Assembly (NCBI GenBank): GCA_002331255.1 | Contig: DCZD01000021.1 | Coordinates: 352-9,411, forward strand | DNA length: 9,060 bases | Reading direction: 5' to 3' | Origin: Acidimicrobiaceae bacterium UBA2093 | GTDB lineage: Bacteria; Actinomycetota; Acidimicrobiia; Acidimicrobiales; Ilumatobacteraceae | Shown here: positions 1 through 5,689 of the stretch, piece by piece | Numbering within the stretch: position 1 is the stretch's first letter | Layout: every line of letters begins with the position of its first letter | Position numbers and translations under genes: made by a program | The notes under the pieces: generated by a model | Databases searched by the model: none | What the model was told of the DNA's origin: nothing | The model's input: only the letters and a program-made list of their open reading frames with translations

Positions 1-404
1 GGGAACGGGTTCGGCTTCTGGAACACCATGCCAATGCGCCGACGAACTTCACCGGCATCGGCGAGCGTGCCATAAAGGTCAATGCCCCGATAGATGACCT
101 TGCCCGTCACCCGTGCCGACGGGATGAGGTCGTTCATACGGTTCAGACTGCGGAGAATCGTCGACTTGCCGCACCCAGAAGGCCCGATGAACGCCGTGAT
201 CTCACTGCGCGCGACAGACAGCGTCACATCACGCACGGCACAGAACTGCCCGTAGTACACGGTCAAGTCGCGAGTCTCCATGACAATCTGCTTGTTCTGC
301 CCATCTCGCCCTACCAGGCGCGACGTTGCCGATTCTGCTGATCCGAGATGTGTGTTACCGACCACCCCAGTCGTGAAGTTGTCTTGTGCTGATGCTGTCA
401 CCAT
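1..404 (-). CDS. pstB: PstB, phosphate ABC transporter ATP-binding protein (partial, C-terminus beyond window)
   Basis: This gene encodes the ATPase that powers phosphate import through the PstC/PstA channel at the cytoplasmic face of the membrane. Only the first 134 codons lie in the window. Reading from the ATG at 404, the protein has a Walker A motif GPSGCGKST at about residues 74-82, followed by the PstB-typical LNRMNDL. The Q-loop VFQKPNPFP (about 127-135) is almost diagnostic for PstB. Walker B and the signature motif are off the edge. The ATG is preceded by AGGAG about nine bases upstream and overlaps the pstA stop by seven bases, which indicates translational coupling. The core domain begins near Met42 (METRDLTVYYG), so there is an N-terminal extension of about 41 residues, polar and Ser/Thr/Ala-rich. 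Met42 has no clear ribosome site, so the longer start is preferred, but this is not certain. Family assignment is secure. Confidence 0.95.
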   Translation of the reverse strand, partial: MVTASAQDNFTTGVVGNTHLGSAESATSRLVGRDGQNKQIVMETRDLTVYYGQFCAVRDVTLSVARSEITAFIGPSGCGKSTILRSLNRMNDLIPSARVTGKVIYRGIDLYGTLADAGEVRRRIGMVFQKPNPF

Positions 405-1294
405 GCTTTTCTGCTCCTGTCTCGAATGACTATTGCCAAGAAGTTGAGGGCGAACATCATGACGAGAAGCACGATGATCGCAGCGGCCGCAGACACCTGG
501 AACTCTGTCTGTGCCTCAGTCGCGTATTTGAAGATCATGAGAGGAATGACCGTGTAGTAGTCACCGAAACCAGACGGGTTGAAGGTGACATATGCGAGCG
601 CCCCGAGCATGATCAGCGGTGCGGACTCGCCGAGCGCTCGAGACACGCCGAGAATGCTTCCTGTCGCAATTCCTGGAACAGCTGCGGGCACCACCTGGCG
701 CCTGATGGTCTGCCACTTTGTCGCACCCAACGCCATCGAGCCTTCTCGAAGTGAGCTTGGAACAGCACGAATTGCTTCGCGAGCCGCAACGATCATGACC
801 GGAAGAATCATCATTCCGAGCACCATCGCTGCAGTGCCCACCGTGAAACCCCATGACAGCGGACCGCGTGCAACAAAAGCGAGTCCGAGGATGCCAAACA
901 CGACGCTCGGCACGCCGGCCAATGTCTGGATGTTCAAGTTGATGAACTTCTGAATACGCGAGTCGGTACGCGTGTACTCCTCAAGATAGATCGCCGTGCA
1001 AATTGCCACGAACAAGGCACCAAGACCAGATGGAATGACGACCCAGAGCGAACCAAGAATCGCTGACTGAATGCCGGCATCTTCCGGGAACGGGTCGGGG
1101 TGTCCGGAGAGAAACGCCCATGTGAGCTTGGAACGTCCAGTGACGAAAGTGTCGACGAGCAGTGTGAGCAATGTGGCCGTGCACAGCAACATTGCGACCC
1201 AGAGGCCGATGAGAAAAATGACGTCTCTTGACTTACGCCCACCAGAGACTGTTGAAGCCAATGTTGTTGGGTCGGAGACCATATGGACGGTCAT
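398..1294 (-). CDS. pstA: PstA, phosphate ABC transporter permease
   Basis: PstA is one of the two membrane permeases forming the phosphate channel of the PstSCAB importer. The 298-residue product has the normal family length. It has about six hydrophobic segments, near residues 24-49, 75-103, 119-143, 150-172, 203-230 and 266-290. The cytoplasmic EAA loop that docks on PstB is seen at about 184-203 (EGSMALGATKWQTIRRQVVP). It is followed by SRALGESAPL, which is typical of PstA. The start ATG overlaps the pstC stop as ATGA, with a strong GGGAGGTG ribosome site just upstream inside pstC. A second ATG four codons in is possible but less well spaced. The gene lies third in pstS-pstC-pstA-pstB and should be co-transcribed under phosphate limitation. 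Confidence 0.96.
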   Translation of the reverse strand: MTVHMVSDPTTLASTVSGGRKSRDVIFLIGLWVAMLLCTATLLTLLVDTFVTGRSKLTWAFLSGHPDPFPEDAGIQSAILGSLWVVIPSGLGALFVAICTAIYLEEYTRTDSRIQKFINLNIQTLAGVPSVVFGILGLAFVARGPLSWGFTVGTAAMVLGMMILPVMIVAAREAIRAVPSSLREGSMALGATKWQTIRRQVVPAAVPGIATGSILGVSRALGESAPLIMLGALAYVTFNPSGFGDYYTVIPLMIFKYATEAQTEFQVSAAAAIIVLLVMMFALNFLAIVIRDRSRKAW

Positions 1295-2262
1295 TCGTAC
1301 ACCTCCCTGAACTTGCGCACGATGCGGATGCTCACCATGTTCAACACGAAGGTGACGATGAAGAGCAGTGAGCCAACCGCAAAGATCGTGCGATAACCCG
1401 TTGAGTCAGTTGGTTGGTCACCGATGCCAGCAAAACCGATAAAGGAAGCAAGTGTCTGCATTGCCTGACCCGGGTTGAAAGTGAATTCGGCATTCGAACC
1501 AGAAGCAAGAAGAACAATCGTGGTCTCACCGATAGCTCGCGAAATCGCAATGACAGCACCAGCGATGATGCCAGACAGTGCAGCTTGGAAGATCACTGTC
1601 GTACATACCTCGCGACGTGTTGCGCCAAGTGCGTAGGCACCTTCAACCAGCGAGCGCGGAATGCTCGCCATCGCGTCTTCAGCAAGTGTCGTCATCATCG
1701 GGAGGATCATGATGCCGACGACCAAACCAGCGCTGAGGGCGTTGTAGAAGCCCACTTCACCAACTGGCCAAATCTTCTGCGCGACATTTGGCGACACGAA
1801 AGTGACCGCGAAGAAACCAAAGACCACGGTTGGGATTCCAGCGAGAATTTCGAGAATCGGCTTCAGGTAACGACGAGTTCGATCAGAGGCGTATTGGTTA
1901 AGAAAAAATGCAGTTGCAAGGCCACCCGGAACTGCGACAAGCGTGGCGATAACCATGACCATGAAGGTTCCGACGACGAGAGGCCACACCCCAAACCCAG
2001 GTGGATCGAATAGTGGATACCACTTCGTCGAGCCAAAGAAGTCACCGAAAGGTACCTCTTGAAAGAATTGATACGTCGGCTGCACAAGCGACGCGACGAC
2101 ACCCAATGTGATGACGACCGCGACAGAGGCAACCATCGTGAGGACAACGCGAATGATGCGTTCGTAGGTCTGTTGACGGCGCTTTTGGCCAGATGGCAAC
2201 AGGTCGACCAACGGTGAAAGCGGGCCAGACTCTGTTGGCTCTGTGGTGAAAGTACTTGCCAT
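1291..2262 (-). CDS. pstC: PstC, phosphate ABC transporter permease
   Basis: PstC is the second membrane permease of the phosphate importer and pairs with PstA. The 323-residue protein has a hydrophilic N-terminal tail of about 35 residues. It then has six hydrophobic segments near residues 37-60, 92-120, 136-157, 173-194, 222-250 and 292-315. The EAA docking loop is at about 208-227 (EGAYALGATRREVCTTVIFQ), followed by SRAIGETTIVLLASG, a PstC hallmark. The ATG is preceded by GAGGGGGAAC, a good ribosome site. The gene follows pstS by about 75 bases containing a perfect hairpin, and its end overlaps pstA. It is the second gene of the operon. PstC and PstA resemble each other; the assignment follows operon order and the IGETT wording of the EAA region. 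Confidence 0.95.
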   Translation of the reverse strand: MASTFTTEPTESGPLSPLVDLLPSGQKRRQQTYERIIRVVLTMVASVAVVITLGVVASLVQPTYQFFQEVPFGDFFGSTKWYPLFDPPGFGVWPLVVGTFMVMVIATLVAVPGGLATAFFLNQYASDRTRRYLKPILEILAGIPTVVFGFFAVTFVSPNVAQKIWPVGEVGFYNALSAGLVVGIMILPMMTTLAEDAMASIPRSLVEGAYALGATRREVCTTVIFQAALSGIIAGAVIAISRAIGETTIVLLASGSNAEFTFNPGQAMQTLASFIGFAGIGDQPTDSTGYRTIFAVGSLLFIVTFVLNMVSIRIVRKFREVYE

Positions 2263-2283
2263 GTTCCCCCTCGTACATGCCGT

Positions 2284-2314
2284 GCCGGGGAAGCCCGTTA
2301 CAGACTTCCCCGGC
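2284..2314 (-). terminator. Intercistronic hairpin between pstS and pstC (attenuator or mRNA stabiliser)
   Basis: A perfect 10-bp inverted repeat, GCCGGGGAAG at 2284-2293 and CTTCCCCGGC at 2305-2314, encloses an 11-base loop. It starts 23 bases after the pstS stop and lies about 20 bases before the pstC start. No T-run follows it on the minus strand, so full rho-independent termination is unlikely. By analogy with hairpins after other binding-protein genes, it probably protects the pstS part of the message or partly terminates, giving more PstS than permease. That role is inference; the inverted repeat itself is seen directly. Confidence 0.6.
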
Positions 2315-2337
2315 AGTCGGCGGTGATTACTTCAGTG

Positions 2338-3477
2338 TCAGATCGCGTTGACGGCGCCGCGAGCTGTGTTGACCTGGACCTTGGTCAGCGGCACGAACAG
2401 TGCGTCAGCAGCGATGATGTCGGCGTTGTCCAAGTAGAACTTGACGAACTCGCGGATGACCGGAGACTTTGCAACTGCTGCTTTTTTCACGTAGATGTAC
2501 AGCGGTCGAGCCATTGCATACGTTCCGTCTTGCACCGTTGAGATCTTCGGAGCAACGCAACCCTTACCGTTGTCGATTTGAAGGGCCTTGTTCAGCTTGG
2601 CGTTCTCTTCGGCATAGGACAATCCGTAGTACCCGATTGCACCCAACTCAGCGGCAACACCTTTAACCGTGACGTTGTCATTCTCAGTTGCCTGGTAGTC
2701 GGTACGGCTTGTGGTGGACCTTCCATGAACAAAAGTGTTGAACGAGTCGAACGTTCCCGAGTCAGATCCGGCGCCATAGAGCTTGAGTGCACCTGTGGTG
2801 TTGCCTGGAATGGCGTCACTCCACTGTGTCGCCTTCCCCGGACCAGAAGTACCTGTTCCCGGCGCCCACATGGCCTTCAATTCGGTCATCTTGATGCACG
2901 TGAGCGAGTTCTTCGGGTTAACCACGACAGCAAGGCCGTCATTCGCCACGATGATCTCGGTGTACGTCACGCCAGCCTTGGCGCAGTTAGCGGCCTCGGT
3001 TGCGTTGATTGCGCGAGAAGCGTTCGAAATATCGGTCTCGTTCTTGCAGAACTTCTCGAAACCGCCGCCAGTACCAGAGATACCAATTGAGACAGTCGCC
3101 TTACCTGAGGTGGTTGCGTCGAAGTACTTCGCAGTCACAGCCATGAGTGGGTACACCGTGCTCGAGCCATCCATGCGAATGGCGGAAGACGTCTTGTTCT
3201 TGCCGTAGTCGAACTGCTTCTTGTTGATCTTCTGCCAAGTGAACTCGGCTTTCTTCGGCTTCTTCGCATGCAGCGACGACCCGGGCTTCACCATGCAACG
3301 CAGGTACGTGCCGCTCACGTTCTCGACCTCGAAGAGGTCCTTTCGCTTGCAGCTGTCATTCAACTTTGCTGCAGAAGCTGGTGATGCCGCGAATGCGACA
3401 AGACCCGAGGCGACGAGTGCCGCCACGCTGATTTTTCCGACAATTGACTTTCGGAGGGTGTGACCCTTGGAGTTCAT
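2338..3477 (-). CDS. pstS: PstS, secreted phosphate-binding protein
   Basis: PstS captures phosphate outside the membrane and delivers it to PstC/PstA. The 379-residue form starting at the ATG at 3477 is chosen because AAAGGA lies six bases upstream. A GTG 15 bases further upstream (3492) would place this ribosome site inside the gene. A signal peptide is clear: basic RKSIVGK, a hydrophobic core at about 17-30, and an ASA|A signal peptidase I site near residue 36. There is no lipobox cysteine, unlike many Gram-positive PstS lipoproteins. Residues 38-92 form an extra Cys-containing module (C43, C61). The phosphate-binding fold then runs to the end, with DGSSTVYP at 103-110, SGTGGGF at 134-140, D149, and GAGSDSGTFDSF at about 235-246. 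Further cysteines are C144, C165, C194 and C307, possibly disulfide-bonded. The gene leads the pst operon behind a PHO box. Confidence 0.95.
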   Translation of the reverse strand: MNSKGHTLRKSIVGKISVAALVASGLVAFAASPASAAKLNDSCKRKDLFEVENVSGTYLRCMVKPGSSLHAKKPKKAEFTWQKINKKQFDYGKNKTSSAIRMDGSSTVYPLMAVTAKYFDATTSGKATVSIGISGTGGGFEKFCKNETDISNASRAINATEAANCAKAGVTYTEIIVANDGLAVVVNPKNSLTCIKMTELKAMWAPGTGTSGPGKATQWSDAIPGNTTGALKLYGAGSDSGTFDSFNTFVHGRSTTSRTDYQATENDNVTVKGVAAELGAIGYYGLSYAEENAKLNKALQIDNGKGCVAPKISTVQDGTYAMARPLYIYVKKAAVAKSPVIREFVKFYLDNADIIAADALFVPLTKVQVNTARGAVNAI

Positions 3478-3571
3478 CCAGGTTCCTTTCACTGTGTGAA
3501 TCGTGTCGGCGGTTACCGACGCACGTGAAAGTAACTAGGGCTTCTGAACGGACCTTGGAGATAAAGGGACT

Positions 3572-3593
3572 ACAAGGTGAACACAGCGTGAAC
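3572..3593 (-). promoter_or_regulatory. PHO box (PhoP-type direct repeats) upstream of pstS
   Basis: Read on the minus strand, two adjacent 11-base units are GTTCACGCTGT and GTTCACCTTGT, identical at nine of eleven positions. They match the GTTCACC-N4 repeat known for PhoP boxes in Streptomyces. The next 11 bases (AGTCCCTTTAT) match the second unit at six positions and may be a degraded third repeat. The box lies 94 bases upstream of the pstS ATG, where a PhoR/PhoP regulator would activate the operon during phosphate starvation. I could not settle on a -10 element downstream; TAGTTA at 3537-3532 is one weak candidate. The repeat is seen; the regulation is inferred from the family. Confidence 0.75.
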
Positions 3594-3601
3594 TGTGTTC
3601 A
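3578..3601 (-). terminator. Hairpin just after the permease gene, overlapping the PHO box
   Basis: A perfect 9-bp inverted repeat (TGAACACAG, six-base loop, CTGTGTTCA) begins three bases past the stop codon of the FtsX-type permease. On the minus strand it is followed by CCTTGTAGTCCCTTTATC, which is only moderately T-rich. It could end the exporter transcript weakly, but it shares bases with the PHO box, so the symmetry may partly arise from the regulator site. Confidence 0.4.
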
Positions 3602-3604
3602 GGG

Positions 3605-4906
3605 CTACTCGTAACGCAGTGCTTCGACCGGGTCTAGGTTGGCCGCCCGACGCGCTGGCAATCGACCTGCCACCATGCCGATAAGGGTGGTCACCAAGAT
3701 GACGATGATCGAGATCTGCGGTGGGATGGTGATGATGTTGCGTTCAGAGATTCCACCGTCTTCGAGCTGCTGATTCAACACGCCGTTCAACAAAATGGCG
3801 ACTCCGAACGACAAGACGATTCCGAACAATCCTCCCATGAACCCCAGTACACCCGCTTCGACGGTAAACAAGCTGCGCACCGTGCTCTTTGTTGCGCCGG
3901 TCGCGCGCATGATGCCAATCTCACGAGTGCGTTCGAGAGTCGCCATGACCATGGTGTTGATGACTCCGATGGCAGCGACAAGCAAGGCGATACCGCCAAT
4001 GCCACCGAGTACCGCACCAAGAATCGTGAAGGCTTGGGACTGGGAGTTGATTTCTTCTTGGCCCGCAGCACCGCCGTAACCCAACTTCTTCACCTCGTCG
4101 ACGATGACGTCAGCATTGTCCTTATTCTCGATGTTGATGTATGCAGCCGGATATCCATTGCGCAATACATCAGATTCCTTCGTGCACGTCGGCTGAGTGT
4201 TGGGTCCACCCCCATCACAACGCTCAAAGACGGGCGAGGTGTCGAGTGCAAACTTGAGAGTCATATCGATGGCGTCACCGTCGGCAAACATGATGCCGAC
4301 AATCGTCACTTCGACGTCCTTCATCATCTCGGAGAAGTCCTTGCGCGGCTTCAGTCTGATCTTCTGACCGATTGCCCCTTCAAGGTTGTCTTTGAATCCG
4401 AGATTCTCCACAATGCTGCGAGAAACAAGCACTCCACCACTGTCGTCGGACGCCTCGAGCGCACGACCGTGTGTGACATCTCGCATGACCGAACCGTTCG
4501 CGAGATAACCAAGCATGAACGAGTTAGAGATAGACACTTCTGTAGTAGCAGACCTGGCCGAGTCGTAGTACTGGGCCCCAACAATTGGCGTTACTGACGT
4601 GACACCCGGAACTGCCGCAAGTGCGGTGATTGCCGCATCATCGATTTTCTTCCCGGTTCCGTCACTCCACGTCTGCCAACGGGCATCGCCGTAGCTGAGC
4701 CCGGTCACGGGTGTCACGATGACGCGCCGATCCTCGCCCGTCTTCTCGAACGATGACATGAGAAATCCCTTGGCACTTGTGACCAAGGAGAGCATGACCG
4801 TTACAGACACAGCGCCGATAACGATTGCAAAAATGGTGAGAGTCGTGCGTAGCTTCTGTCGGCTGAGATTGCGCCAACCGGTACGGAACTGATCCTTGAA
4901 TTTCAT
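3605..4906 (-). CDS. MacB/LolE-type ABC exporter permease with FtsX domain
   Basis: This is a four-helix permease of the type VII (MacB/LolCDE/FtsX) ABC family, length 433 residues. The N-terminal RTGWRNLSRQKLRTTLTIF and first membrane helix (about 22-44) are typical of the MacB core domain. An extracytoplasmic domain of about 250 residues follows (45-292) and carries two cysteines, C230 and C241. The FtsX domain has helices near 293-320, 350-375 and 396-415. It includes the coupling segment ERTREIGIMRATGATKSTVRSLF (325-347) and the usual ending GRLPARRAANLDPVEALRYE. The ATG overlaps the stop of the partner ATPase as ATGA, with AAGGCAGGTG upstream. Relatives export peptides, lipoproteins or antibiotics, or transmit mechanical force across the membrane. 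The substrate here cannot be told. No membrane-fusion protein gene is next to it. Confidence 0.9.
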   Translation of the reverse strand: MKFKDQFRTGWRNLSRQKLRTTLTIFAIVIGAVSVTVMLSLVTSAKGFLMSSFEKTGEDRRVIVTPVTGLSYGDARWQTWSDGTGKKIDDAAITALAAVPGVTSVTPIVGAQYYDSARSATTEVSISNSFMLGYLANGSVMRDVTHGRALEASDDSGGVLVSRSIVENLGFKDNLEGAIGQKIRLKPRKDFSEMMKDVEVTIVGIMFADGDAIDMTLKFALDTSPVFERCDGGGPNTQPTCTKESDVLRNGYPAAYINIENKDNADVIVDEVKKLGYGGAAGQEEINSQSQAFTILGAVLGGIGGIALLVAAIGVINTMVMATLERTREIGIMRATGATKSTVRSLFTVEAGVLGFMGGLFGIVLSFGVAILLNGVLNQQLEDGGISERNIITIPPQISIIVILVTTLIGMVAGRLPARRAANLDPVEALRYE

Positions 4907-5589
4907 CGCGCACCTGCCTTTTCCGTGATCTTTCCATCCTTGATCTCAATTACCCGCTTTGCTCGAGACGCAACTGTCGGGTCGTGCGTGATGACGAGCA
5001 GAGTGATGCCCTCATCGTTCAGGCGCTCAAGCTCTTTCATGACATCGGCTCCGCGTGACGAGTCAAGGTTCCCAGTCGGTTCGTCTGCGATGATGAGCGA
5101 CGGTTCATTGACAAGTGCTCGCGCGATTGCCACACGCTGACGCTGACCACCAGACAACTCGGTCGGCTTGTGCTTCGCACGATCCGTGAGACCAACTCTT
5201 GCAAGTGCTGCCATGCCCTTTTCCACTCGTTCTTTCTTCTTGCCAACGCCTCCCAAGACGAGTGGCGAGATGACATTCTCGAGCGCTGACTCGTGCGCCT
5301 GAAGGTTGAATGACTGGAACACGAAACCGATGTGCTTGTTGCGGTACTCGGATAACTGCTTGTCCTTGGCTTCAGCAAGGTCCATACCCTCGACCACGAC
5401 CGAACCGGAATCTGGTTGGTCGAGGCCCCCGATGACGTTTGCCAATGTGGACTTTCCGGACCCTGATGGACCGCAGATGGCGATGAAGTCACCGGCTTCG
5501 ACGGACAACGACACACCATCGAGTGCTCGAACCTCCTCGCCGCCGACGGTGTAGACCTTTTTGAGATTGGTGCATTGAATGAGCGCCAC
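4903..5589 (-). CDS. MacB/LolD-type ABC transporter ATP-binding protein
   Basis: This is the ATPase partner of the permease that follows it. The start is placed at the GTG at 5589, giving 228 residues, because AGGAGGGGA lies just upstream. A TTG nine codons earlier (5616) would put this ribosome site inside the gene. Motifs in order are Walker A GPSGSGKST at 40-48, the Q-loop FQSFNL at 91-96, the signature LSGGQRQR at 145-152, Walker B LIIADEPTGNLD at 165-176 with catalytic E170, and the H-loop histidine at 202 (ITHDP). The wording FVFQSFNL, ADEPTGNLD and the short C-terminus are characteristic of the MacB/LolD/FtsE group. The two genes overlap by four bases and form one operon. No convincing promoter was identified in the 100 bases between this gene and the sulfatase, which is on the same strand. 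Confidence 0.93.
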   Translation of the reverse strand: MALIQCTNLKKVYTVGGEEVRALDGVSLSVEAGDFIAICGPSGSGKSTLANVIGGLDQPDSGSVVVEGMDLAEAKDKQLSEYRNKHIGFVFQSFNLQAHESALENVISPLVLGGVGKKKERVEKGMAALARVGLTDRAKHKPTELSGGQRQRVAIARALVNEPSLIIADEPTGNLDSSRGADVMKELERLNDEGITLLVITHDPTVASRAKRVIEIKDGKITEKAGAR

Positions 5590-5689
5590 GAGAACTCCCC
5601 TCCTCAAGCGGACCAACCGGGTGAGTCCGACCCAATGACTGTAGTTCCAGACGAGACGTCGTATAACGAACCTGACCGGACTGCCAGGT

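Noticed and set aside
1414..2013. A 199-codon open frame on the plus strand opposite pstC
   Set aside because: It lies wholly antisense to a well-supported permease, is Arg/Asp/Cys/His-rich with no recognisable motif, and has no ribosome site; it is a shadow of pstC codon bias.
3505..3520. Small inverted repeat GTCGG/CCGAC in the pstS leader
   Set aside because: Only five base pairs with a six-base loop, well within chance expectation, and with no adjacent signal.
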